From Bradyrhizobium ottawaense (lineage in GTDB: Bacteria; Pseudomonadota; Alphaproteobacteria; Rhizobiales; Xanthobacteraceae), in the NCBI RefSeq assembly GCF_900099825.1, contig NZ_LT629693.1, forward strand, positions 8,009,001 to 8,073,000: a stretch of DNA of 64,000 nt, given 5' to 3'. Both the position numbers and the translations under genes were made by a program. Shown here piece after piece: positions 9,811 to 16,178 of the stretch. Every line of letters starts with the position of its first letter. The stretch's first letter is position 1. Under the pieces are notes generated by a model. That model had not been told where the DNA came from, did no database searches, and worked only from the letters and a program-made list of their open reading frames with translations.

Positions 9811-10145
9811 TTACCCAATCCGGGCAGCACCCGCCATCTCGGCCGCCAGCAACAAGGCGGCGCGGCTGGCACCGATCGCGGCGATGCCCTGGCCCGCGAT
9901 GTCATACGCCGTACCATGCGCGGGCGTGCAGATCGGAAACGGGAAACCACCCAGGATCGTCACGCCGCGATCGAATCCCATCAGCTTCATCGCGATCTGG
10001 CCCAGGTCGTGATACATCGTGAGCACCGCATCGAAGGCGCCGGCCTTGGCGCGAAGGAAAACCGTGTCGGCCGAAAACGACCCTTCCACGGCGATGCCTT
10101 CGGCCCGGCCGGCCTGCACCGCGGGCTCGATGATGTCGATTTCCT
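9811..10145 (-). pseudogene. 3' fragment of pdxA (left-hand duplicate)
   Basis: A fragment of about 110 codons matching the C-terminal third of the intact pdxA at 13102-14133, including AVLTMYHDLGQIAMKLMGFD and GGFPFPICTPAHGTAYDIAG. It ends in TAA at 9811-9813 after a few residues that differ from intact PdxA. At 10145/10146 homology stops abruptly and a permease remnant begins, so codons for the catalytic N-terminal domain are absent. Ungapped alignment of 9824-10145 with 13130-13451 gives 16 differences in 322 positions by eye. This is a partial duplicate, not a functional gene. Confidence 0.9.
9824..10145. repeat. Direct repeat, left copy (pdxA 3' end)
   Basis: Left member of a direct repeat, 322 bp with no gaps, about 95% identical to 13130-13451. 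The two copies bracket the fluoride-resistance genes at a distance of 3,306 bp. Confidence 0.92.
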
Positions 10146-10359
10146 GATCGCAGCTTACGTTAGACGACCGATCACGCTGCTTGGAATGGTCATTTTTTCC
10201 TCCGGGATTCTCTCAGCGTTCCTGGTCAACGACACAATCTGCGGCGCTACGATCGCCCGCCAGCACCTCGATAACTCAACAATCCTGGCCGGCGTCACGG
10301 CTGTCCTGTCCGCCAACCTAGGACTAGACAGATTGACCCTTGTCGGCATCTGCAAGTAA
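10146..10359 (+). pseudogene. Remnant of an SLC13/ArsB/NhaD-type anion permease
   Basis: Reading in frame from 10146, the peptide ITLLGMVIFSSGILSAFLVN followed by DTIC matches the conserved ND-containing helix of SLC13/ArsB-like permeases. It then jumps to NSTILAGVTAVLSANL and LTLVG, pieces that normally lie far downstream in such proteins, before TAA at 10359. The gene therefore appears collapsed by internal deletions and lacks its 5' end at the pdxA junction. Identification rests on remembered family motifs. It lies just upstream of the fluoride promoter and is unlikely to make a working protein. Confidence 0.6.
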
Positions 10360-10362
10360 GTT
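10333..10362 (+). promoter_or_regulatory. Putative sigma-70-type promoter of the fluoride operon
   Basis: TTGACC at 10333-10338 (5 of 6 matches to the -35 consensus) is followed after 18 bases by TAAGTT at 10357-10362 as a weak -10. Transcription would start near 10369-10371, immediately before the riboswitch at 10372, which supports the assignment. Confidence 0.55.
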
Positions 10363-10371
10363 GAGCTATAG

Positions 10372-10424
10372 ATGGGGATGGGGTCCCCCGATACCCGCCC
10401 GCCGTGGGCTGATGACTCCTGCTG
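10372..10424 (+). promoter_or_regulatory. Fluoride riboswitch (crcB motif)
   Basis: The segment folds like the fluoride-sensing crcB aptamer. P1 is GGGG (10374-10377) with CCCC (10385-10388) around the loop ATGGGGT. P3 is GCCC (10397-10400) with GGGC (10406-10409), followed by the conserved TGATG (10410-10414). The pseudoknot pairs GGGGT (10380-10384) with ACTCC (10415-10419), with one G-U. Order, spacing and the GATG/TGATG elements match the known family, and the downstream crcB genes encode its classic regulon. It lies just after a promoter and about 45 bases before an intrinsic terminator, so it probably controls transcription termination, with fluoride allowing read-through. Confidence 0.85.
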
Positions 10425-10467
10425 GGTGGGACTGCCAAAGTCTCGTCGCGGCGGGAGCATGTTCGTA

Positions 10468-10488
10468 ACCCGCCATTGGCGGGTTTTT
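10468..10488 (+). terminator. Intrinsic terminator, expression platform of the riboswitch
   Basis: A 7-bp stem (ACCCGCC 10468-10474 with GGCGGGT 10478-10484, loop ATT) is followed by a T tract. An upstream GGCGGG at 10450-10455 is identical to the right arm and could pair with the left arm instead, giving an alternative hairpin that would block termination. Confidence 0.75.
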
Positions 10489-10518
10489 CGTTGTCCTGAG
10501 ACAAGGCAAGGACAACAC

Positions 10519-10857
10519 ATGACCGCAGCGACCAAGGCGAACAGTTCTCTGAGTGAAATTCCCAGCGGTATCTGGGCGCTCGGCTTTGCTTTGAACCTGA
10601 TGGATTTTTCTTCCGGGATGATCGATGCCCTCCTTTCGGTCTATCTCGTGACGGTGCTGGGCACTTCGATGGTCAGGGCTGGCGTCATTAAAGGCGTCAC
10701 CGAAGCAACCGCTTCCATTACCAAAATCTTCTCGGGCGCGCTCTGGGATGCTGCAGGTCCAAAAGGGACCTTCTTCGCAGGGGCTTGCTTCGCGCTCCTT
10801 GCTTTTGCGGGCCTCCTCGCTGCGCGTGGAAAAATTGGACTGACGATTGTTGAGTGA
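10519..10857 (+). pseudogene. MFS transporter with large in-frame internal deletion
   Basis: A 112-residue frame from ATG 10519. The N-terminus (IPSGIWALGFALNLMDFSSG, VYLVTVLGTSMVRAG, EATASITKIFSGAL) matches the start of major-facilitator transporters found in metal/ion-resistance islands. The C-terminus (WDAAGPKGTFFAGACFALLA) matches the last helix of such proteins. About 250-300 residues between SGAL and WD are missing although the frame is kept. Only about four membrane segments remain of the usual twelve, so transport function is doubtful. It is the first gene after the riboswitch terminator. Confidence 0.7.
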
Positions 10858-10874
10858 TTGCGAAGGGCGATTCG

Positions 10875-11081
10875 ATGAAGAGCATTGCTGCATTTCTACG
10901 TGACACGCTTTCCCTCATCGTCGGGGATATTTTTGCGGTTGGCGTTCTGCTTGTGGTTATTGTTGCGACAGTTCTTGCTTTCGGCGTTGGAGCGACATCC
11001 GACGTCGTCGGCGGAATTCTTATTCTCGGATTGATAACTTCTTTTGTTGAGAGCAATCTGCGAGCAAAAAATAGAGGATAG
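10875..11081 (+). CDS. Small two-helix membrane protein, unknown
   Basis: A 68-residue protein from ATG 10875 with preceding purines (GAAGGGCG). It has a short amphipathic N-terminus (MKSIAAFLRDTLSLIVGD) and two hydrophobic segments: FAVGVLLVVIVATVLAFGVG and a second around GGILILGLITSF. I do not recognise a family. Its place in the riboswitch-controlled operon suggests a role in the fluoride response, but it could also be a fragment of a larger transporter. Confidence 0.55.
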   Translation: MKSIAAFLRDTLSLIVGDIFAVGVLLVVIVATVLAFGVGATSDVVGGILILGLITSFVESNLRAKNRG

Positions 11082-11085
11082 TTGA

Positions 11086-11211
11086 ATGCGGATCGCGCTT
11101 TCGAGCGTACCGTCCCGTAAGGTTTCGATGGCGTTCAAACTGTATGCTGCCCTCGCAGCGGCTGGCGCTCGTGACGTAGCTCTTGTCGTCCAGGATCGGC
11201 CGCGCAGCTAA
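11086..11211 (+). CDS. Very small ORF (41 aa), unknown or gene remnant
   Basis: Opens at ATG 11086, five bases after the previous stop, and ends at TAA 11209-11211. The peptide contains KLYAALAAAGARDVALVVQD. No family recognised and no strong ribosome-binding site. Given the decayed neighbours it may be a remnant of a longer gene. Confidence 0.3.
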   Translation: MRIALSSVPSRKVSMAFKLYAALAAAGARDVALVVQDRPRS

Positions 11212-11236
11212 ACTGCGAACGAAAGGAAATCGAAAG

Positions 11237-11608
11237 ATGCAAATTCCTGAAAAAGCCGCTCTGCTGAGAATTTTCATTGGCGAGGATGACAAAGCCAACG
11301 GCAGACCGCTCTATGAGGCGATTGTCCTCAAGGCGCGCGAGCTTCATCTTGCAGGAGCCACGGTGCTGCGCGGGCCGCTTGGTTTCGGTCGGTCGAGCAT
11401 GCTTCACACCGCGAAGATATTGCGCCTGTCGCAGGACCTGCCGGTGGTCGTGGAGATCGTCGACATCGAAGAGAAAATCAACGGCTTCCTTCCGATCCTT
11501 ACCGAACTTACCAAAAGCTGCCTGATCACCTTGGAAAAGGTGACGGTCATTCGCTATGGCGAGGACGAATCGGGCGTTGCTCCCGAGCATGCCAGCACCT
11601 CATCCTGA
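11237..11608 (+). CDS. DUF190 family (PII-like) protein
   Basis: A 123-residue soluble protein starting at ATG 11237 with GAAAGGAAAT upstream. Family features are ALLRIFIGEDDKANGRPLYE, VLRGPLGFGRSS and LPVVVEIVDIEEKI, typical of DUF190, which adopts a PII/GlnB-like trimeric fold. DUF190 genes are frequent neighbours of crcB, suggesting a regulatory or accessory role in fluoride export; the ligand is unknown. It looks intact, in contrast with the paralogue at 12834-13124, which lacks ten residues in the middle. It abuts the next gene (TGA 11606-11608, ATG 11609). Confidence 0.85.
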   Translation: MQIPEKAALLRIFIGEDDKANGRPLYEAIVLKARELHLAGATVLRGPLGFGRSSMLHTAKILRLSQDLPVVVEIVDIEEKINGFLPILTELTKSCLITLEKVTVIRYGEDESGVAPEHASTSS

Positions 11609-11956
11609 ATGATCGTGAGAAGAAACACAGCTTTTGGTGACGTGATCAAATCGGCTCTTTCAGGAAAGGCGGGCGACATGGCTGTGAACGCACGTTCCAT
11701 TGAAGTTCCAAAGACCCACAAGCGGTGGGCAGACGTTTATTCGCTCATCTCGGTTGTGCTTGTTGTTGGGCTTGTGTCGGTGACGGCCTTGCTCGCAGAC
11801 GCCGCAAATACTGATATGGCCACGCGGGTCGGAATGTTCGTCACCATGACAGCGGTCGTCATTGTCGTGAGCATCTGGCAAGCTGCGGGGCTCGCCGTGG
11901 CCCGCGTTCATAGGATCCTTCTTGAGCAACAAGACGAAATGGGGCTCGACCGTTGA
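11609..11956 (+). CDS. Small membrane protein of the fluoride operon, unknown
   Basis: A 115-residue protein from ATG 11609, directly abutting the DUF190 stop; an alternative start at ATG 11678 would give 92 residues. It has two predicted membrane segments (VYSLISVVLVVGLVSVTALL; VGMFVTMTAVVIVVSIWQAA) and a charged C-terminal tail (HRILLEQQDEMGLDR). No family recognised. The gene lies between DUF190 and crcB, so co-expression under the riboswitch is likely. The shorter start is plausible because residues 1-23 are hydrophilic and unremarkable. Confidence 0.6.
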   Translation: MIVRRNTAFGDVIKSALSGKAGDMAVNARSIEVPKTHKRWADVYSLISVVLVVGLVSVTALLADAANTDMATRVGMFVTMTAVVIVVSIWQAAGLAVARVHRILLEQQDEMGLDR

Positions 11957-11993
11957 TGTCGTCTTTCCTGGACACTTATGGAAGTTCATTGTC

Positions 11994-12386
11994 ATGACAT
12001 TCGAATCCTGCGCCCTCGTGTTGCTCGGAGGCTTCTTCGGAGGAATCGCCCGCTTTTTTGTCTCAGGCTTTGTCGGACGCCGGATTGGTGAAACCTTTCC
12101 GTGGGGAACGTTGGTGGTGAACGTCTCCGGTGCCTTGGTCATTGGCGCTCTCGCCGGACTGGCTCGTTCGCGGGGCGGTGTATTTTCCGGGGAGATGTTT
12201 CGCGACCTCGCGTTCGTCGGCTTTCTCGGTGGCTATACGACGGTCTCCTCCTTCTGTCTTCAGACGCTCAACCTCGCACTCGACGGCCAAGGCCTGCCAG
12301 CCGCCATGAACGCCATCCTGTCGGCCGGGCTTTGCATCGCGGCGGTTGGAACCGGGTTCTCGGCCGCTACACGGCTTTTGGCGTGA
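11994..12386 (+). CDS. crcB: Fluoride ion transporter CrcB/Fluc, copy 1
   Basis: A 130-residue, four-helix membrane protein that forms dual-topology fluoride channels exporting F- down its gradient. Start ATG 11994. Motifs are GGFFGGIARFF (helix 1), GTLVVNVSGALVIG (helix 2, with the conserved Asn) and FLGGYTTVSSFCLQTLNL (helix 3, with the Thr-Thr and Phe lining the pore). The following gene is a second CrcB. Paired small CrcB proteins may work as a heterodimer or as two homodimers. Confidence 0.92.
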   Translation: MTFESCALVLLGGFFGGIARFFVSGFVGRRIGETFPWGTLVVNVSGALVIGALAGLARSRGGVFSGEMFRDLAFVGFLGGYTTVSSFCLQTLNLALDGQGLPAAMNAILSAGLCIAAVGTGFSAATRLLA

Positions 12387-12393
12387 GAGCGCG

Positions 12394-12804
12394 ATGCGCG
12401 ATGGAAAGAGGGCCGTTTTGAGAGTCTATCTGGCAGTCGGGTGCGGTGCTGCAGTCGGATCGATGTTGCGGTTTCTGTCCGGCATTTTGATCGTAACGGT
12501 CATGGGGCTCAGCGCCTTGTGGGCGACGGGATTCGTAAATGTGCTGGGTTCGTTTGTAATCGGGCTGTTCGCCGCGCTCACGGGTCCCGATGGCCGGCTG
12601 CTCGTCAGTCCGGCAGGTCGGCAGTTCGTCACGGGGGGCATTTGCGGAGGCTTCACCACTTTTTCAGCAATGAGCCTGGACACGTTTATACTCTTGCTTC
12701 AGGGCGATATCCCGCTTGCCGGTCTGTATCTTGTGCTCGTTGTTGCGCTTTCGCTGGTGGCCGCATGGATCGGCCACATGGTGGCGGCGCGTCTCAATGA
12801 GTGA
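12394..12804 (+). CDS. crcB: Fluoride ion transporter CrcB/Fluc, copy 2
   Basis: A 136-residue CrcB protein, seven bases after the first. Motifs are VGCGAAVGSMLRFL, WATGFVNVLGSFVIGLFAAL and GGICGGFTTFSAMSLDTFIL, the last closer to the family consensus than in copy 1. ATG 12394 is the first start; a later TTG at 12418 is possible since the first residues are polar. Differing charges near the helix ends could set opposite orientations of the two proteins, as in heterodimeric Fluc channels. Confidence 0.92.
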   Translation: MRDGKRAVLRVYLAVGCGAAVGSMLRFLSGILIVTVMGLSALWATGFVNVLGSFVIGLFAALTGPDGRLLVSPAGRQFVTGGICGGFTTFSAMSLDTFILLLQGDIPLAGLYLVLVVALSLVAAWIGHMVAARLNE

Positions 12805-12833
12805 GCGCTGTCGGTCATCGAAGGGGGGTAGTC

Positions 12834-13124
12834 ATGCCGCTTCCGGAAGAATCGACCCTGCTGCGGATATTTATCGGGGAGGCTGATGAGATCCATGGTC
12901 GGCCGCTGTATGAAGCGATCGTCGCGAGGGCGCGCGTACTTCATATGGCAGGCGCCACGGTGCTGCGCGGGCCGCCTGGTTTGGGCCGATCCAGCATGCA
13001 GGATTTGCCAGTAGTGATAGAAATCGTCGATGCGGACGACAAGATCGGCGCGTTCATCTCCGAGGCGTCAGCGCTCGCCTCTACATCCATGGGTTCGCGC
13101 GCTAGCTTACGGCCGCCTTTTTGA
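12834..13124 (+). pseudogene. Second DUF190 gene, internally deleted and 3'-truncated
   Basis: Begins at ATG 12834 behind a strong Shine-Dalgarno (AAGGGGGG). The N-terminus TLLRIFIGEADEIHGRPLYE closely follows the intact DUF190 at 11237. Two lesions are visible. Ten residues after GRSSM are absent, so GRSSM joins QDLPVVIEIVD, a 30-bp in-frame loss with a 2-bp microhomology. After about residue 75 the sequence diverges and reads through into pdxA 3' DNA, stopping at TGA 13122-13124 and overlapping pdxA tail-to-tail by 23 bases. Probably non-functional, though a shortened protein could be made. Confidence 0.75.
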
Positions 13125-14133
13125 GAGCCGCAGCACCCGCCATCTCCGCCGCCAGCAACACGGCGGCGCGGCTGGCACCGACCGAGGCGATGCCCTGCCC
13201 CGCGATGTCGTACGCCGTACCATGCGCGGGCGTGCAGATCGGAAACGGGAAGCCCCCCAGCATCGTCACGCCGCGATCGAATCCCATCAGCTTCATCGCG
13301 ATCTGGCCCTGGTCGTGATACATCGTGAGCACCGCATCGAAGGCGCCGGCCTTGGCGCGCAGGAAAACCGTGTCGGCCGGAAACGGCCCTTCCACGGCGA
13401 TGCCTTCGGCCCGACCGGCCTGAACCGCGGGCTCGATAATGTCGATTTCCTCGCGGCCGAAATTGCCGCCATCGCCGGCATGCGGGTTGAGCCCGGCCAC
13501 CGCGATGCGCGGCTCGGTAAAACCGGCCCGCCGCATGCAGGCATCCGTCAGCGTGAGCGCGCGATGGATGCGTTCGACCGACAGCCGCGCGGCGACATCC
13601 CTGAGCGCGATGTGCGAAGTGACCCGCGCGTTCCACAGCTTGTCGAGCACGTTGAATTCGCTGGCCGGCGTTTTCAGCCCGGCAATCTCGGCGGAAAACG
13701 CGATCTCGTCGTCGTATTGCGAACGCGCCAGCCGCATCGCCTTCTTGTTGAACGGCGTAAAGCAGACCGCATCCGCCTGCCCGTCCCGCGCCAATGTGAG
13801 CGCGCGACGATAGTTTTCAAGTGCAAACGCGCCGCCGGCCTGGCTGGCGACGCCCCGTTCGATCGTAGCGGGATCGAGATGCGCCAGATCCATGAAGGCG
13901 GCATCGGCGATGGACCGCGGATCGACGGCAGCCGTTACGTTCGGCAGGTCCGGCCTGACGCCGGCGACCCGCGCGCCCGCGTCGAAAACCCGGCGGTCGC
14001 CGATCACGATGAGGCGCGCACAGGCGCGGACTTCGTCGAGGCAGGCGAGCTTTGCCGTCAGCTCCGGACTGATGCCGGCCGGGTCTCCCATCGCCAGCGC
14101 GATCAGCGGCCTATGAGGGCTGTGAACGTTCAT
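13102..14133 (-). CDS. pdxA: PdxA-family dehydrogenase (4-hydroxythreonine-4-phosphate dehydrogenase type)
   Basis: A 343-residue NAD-dependent metal enzyme. Motifs: LIALAMGDPAGISPELTAKL at the N-terminus, DAVCFTPFNKKAM, NPHAGDGGNFGREE and the metal-site histidine regions TSHIAL, TMYHDQGQ and PAHGTAYDIAG. The start ATG 14133 overlaps the tctA stop (ATGA). Being in an operon with a TTT carboxylate transporter rather than with rsmA suggests the PdxA2 subtype, acting on 4-phospho-D-threonate/erythronate-like substrates rather than in vitamin B6 synthesis; no kinase gene is adjacent, so this is tentative. Its 3' end carries the right-hand direct repeat, and its stop overlaps the truncated DUF190 gene. 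Confidence 0.88.
   Translation of the reverse strand: MNVHSPHRPLIALAMGDPAGISPELTAKLACLDEVRACARLIVIGDRRVFDAGARVAGVRPDLPNVTAAVDPRSIADAAFMDLAHLDPATIERGVASQAGGAFALENYRRALTLARDGQADAVCFTPFNKKAMRLARSQYDDEIAFSAEIAGLKTPASEFNVLDKLWNARVTSHIALRDVAARLSVERIHRALTLTDACMRRAGFTEPRIAVAGLNPHAGDGGNFGREEIDIIEPAVQAGRAEGIAVEGPFPADTVFLRAKAGAFDAVLTMYHDQGQIAMKLMGFDRGVTMLGGFPFPICTPAHGTAYDIAGQGIASVGASRAAVLLAAEMAGAAALKKAAVS
13130..13451. repeat. Direct repeat, right copy (within intact pdxA)
   Basis: Right member of the 322-bp, about 95% identical direct repeat. Here it is continuous with the rest of an intact pdxA; the left copy (9824-10145) is an orphan. Confidence 0.92.
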
Positions 14134-15656
14134 ATGATCCTCGCCTTCTCTTGCGCGGCTTCGCCGGGTCCTCGCCACAGCCGCACGATCTGCAAAGCGA
14201 GCGGAAGCAGCAACAGCGCCATTCCGGCCACGACGAGACTCGTCACCAGCCGGTTTTCAAAAAATATTCCGAGCGATCCCTTCGACATCAGCATGGACTG
14301 CCGAAAGGCGTCCTCGGCCTTGTCGCCGATCACGATCGCAAGCACCAACGGCGCCAGCGGGTAATGCAGCTTCTTGAAGAGATAGCCGACGATCCCGAAC
14401 CCGAGCATCAGGACGACATCGAGATAGGAGTTCGAAACCGAATAGGCGCCAACCGCACAGATGATGACGATCAGCGGCGCGATCACCACGAAGGGTATCC
14501 GCATCAAGGCCGCGAATACCGGAACCGTGAGCAGCACAAGCACAACGGCGACGATGTTGCCGACATACATCGAGGCGATCAGCCCCCAGACGAAATCCTT
14601 CTGATCGACGAACAGCATCGGCCCGGGGTTCAAGCCCCAGATCATCAGTCCGCCCATCATCACGGCGGCCGTCGCCGAACCGGGAATGCCGAGTGACAGC
14701 ATCGGCAGCAGCGCACTGGTGCCGGCCGCATGGTCGGCGGTTTCCGGCGCGATGATGCCTTCGACCTCGCCGGTACCGAAACGCTCGCCCCGGCGCGAAA
14801 AGCGCTTGGCGATGCCATAGCTCATGAAGGACGCGGCCGTCGGGCCGCCCGGCGTGATCCCCATCCAGCAGCCGATGGCGGCGCTCCGCAACAACGCCAC
14901 GCCATGCTTCGGCAGTTGGCCCAGCGCCCGGAATACTTCCCGCCACTCGACCCGCGACGACACCGCGCGCGCCTGAAATTCCTCCTCGACCGCAATCAGG
15001 AGCTCGCCGATGCCGAACAGCCCCATGACGGCGACGACGAAGTTGACGCCTTTGACCAGTTCGTCGATCCCCATGGTAAGCCGCACGCTGCCCGACACCG
15101 TATCGATGCCGATGGCGGCGATGGCAAAGCCGATCGCCAGCGCCACCACGGTCTTGATCGGCGCCGACCCACCCATGCCGACGAAGCTGGCGAAGGCGAG
15201 GAAATAGACCGCGAAATATTCGGCCGGTCCGAACGCAAGCGCCACCTGAGCGACCCAGGAGGCGAGAAACGTAATCAGGATCACGCCGACCAGCGCGCCG
15301 AAGGCCGCCGAGCCAAACGCCGTGGCCAGCGCCGTCGTCGGCCGGCCGTCGCGCGCCATCGGATAACCGTCGAACGTCGTCGCGACCGACGACGGTTCGC
15401 CCGGGATGTTGAACAGGATCGAGGTCACCGAGCCGCCGAACAGCGCGCCCCAGTACATGCTCGACAGCAGGATGATCGCCGAGACCGGCTGCATGCCGAA
15501 GGTCAGCGGCAACAACAGCGACACGCCGTTCGGCGCGCCGAGCCCCGGCAGCACGCCGACGAGAATACCGAGCAGCACGCCGATCACCATCAGCGCCAGA
15601 TGCGGCACGGTGACCGCGATGGTGAAACCGTGCAAAAGCAGTTCGAGATTTTCCAT
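14130..15656 (-). CDS. tctA: Tripartite tricarboxylate transporter, large permease
   Basis: A 508-residue polytopic membrane protein of the TctA family with about 12 helices. Hallmarks are GILVGVLPGLGAPNGVSLLL, SSMYWGALFGGSVTSILFNI (with PGEPSSVATTFDGYP), GITPGGPTAASFMSYGIAKR and LGIPGSATAAVMMGGLMIWG. It is the channel of a secondary, receptor-dependent carboxylate importer. It lies 11 bases after tctB and is coupled to pdxA. Confidence 0.94.
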   Translation of the reverse strand: MENLELLLHGFTIAVTVPHLALMVIGVLLGILVGVLPGLGAPNGVSLLLPLTFGMQPVSAIILLSSMYWGALFGGSVTSILFNIPGEPSSVATTFDGYPMARDGRPTTALATAFGSAAFGALVGVILITFLASWVAQVALAFGPAEYFAVYFLAFASFVGMGGSAPIKTVVALAIGFAIAAIGIDTVSGSVRLTMGIDELVKGVNFVVAVMGLFGIGELLIAVEEEFQARAVSSRVEWREVFRALGQLPKHGVALLRSAAIGCWMGITPGGPTAASFMSYGIAKRFSRRGERFGTGEVEGIIAPETADHAAGTSALLPMLSLGIPGSATAAVMMGGLMIWGLNPGPMLFVDQKDFVWGLIASMYVGNIVAVVLVLLTVPVFAALMRIPFVVIAPLIVIICAVGAYSVSNSYLDVVLMLGFGIVGYLFKKLHYPLAPLVLAIVIGDKAEDAFRQSMLMSKGSLGIFFENRLVTSLVVAGMALLLLPLALQIVRLWRGPGEAAQEKARII

Positions 15657-15667
15657 CGCTTGCCCGA

Positions 15668-16150
15668 TCAGAAGCCGAACGCGGCGGCGAGCGCGCCGTG
15701 CGGCAGAGACACCTGGAACAGGCGTTCGAAGACGACGTAGAGCACGACCGGCGTCACCGCGGCGATGACGAGCGCATGAAGAACCGACTGCCGTTTCGGC
15801 AGCGCCAGCACGGCGAAAACATAGCCCGCCGACGCAAGATACATTCCGAGGATCGGAATGGCGGCGACGAAAATCGCAGCCGGGACGAACAGCCCGGCAA
15901 GGCGGCCGAGTTCGGATCGCGTCAGCGCCACCTTCACGCTTGCGAGCGTGCCGCGGCCGAGCGCGCCCTGTGCCAGATTGTAGAGGCTGCCGAGCACGAC
16001 GATGGTCCCGGTCAGGAACGGAAACGTGCCGGCGTCGACGCCTGCGCTCGACCAGCCGATGCCGTTGTCGATGCTCGATACCACGACCGCGATACCGAAG
16101 ATTCCGGTCAGGGCCGCCGTGGATACCTCAAGCGCGCGTCGCGATATCAT
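15668..16150 (-). CDS. tctB: Tripartite tricarboxylate transporter, small permease
   Basis: A 160-residue four-helix membrane protein of the TctB type. Visible features are an N-terminal helix (STAALTGIFGIAVVVSSIDN), SSAGVDAGTFPFLTGTIVVL with the usual glycine/proline pattern, and the C-terminal VVLYVVFERLFQVSLPHGAL, a conserved TctB tail. It pairs with TctA. The tctC stop lies 28 bases upstream. Confidence 0.9.
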   Translation of the reverse strand: MISRRALEVSTAALTGIFGIAVVVSSIDNGIGWSSAGVDAGTFPFLTGTIVVLGSLYNLAQGALGRGTLASVKVALTRSELGRLAGLFVPAAIFVAAIPILGMYLASAGYVFAVLALPKRQSVLHALVIAAVTPVVLYVVFERLFQVSLPHGALAAAFGF

Positions 16151-16178
16151 CGTTGCTTCATCCCGTTGGCCCGTCGAC

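Larger units (their letters stand above)
9811..13451. other. Fluoride-resistance island flanked by pdxA direct repeats
   Basis: A segment of about 3.6 kb inserted between the aap operon and the pdxA-tct operon. It contains a permease remnant, promoter, fluoride riboswitch, terminator, MFS remnant, two small membrane proteins, a DUF190 protein, two crcB genes and a truncated second DUF190. No integrase, transposase or tRNA is associated. The duplicated pdxA ends suggest arrival or rearrangement by homologous recombination at pdxA. The open reading frames inside look less GC-rich than the surrounding operons, consistent with transfer. Confidence 0.75.
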
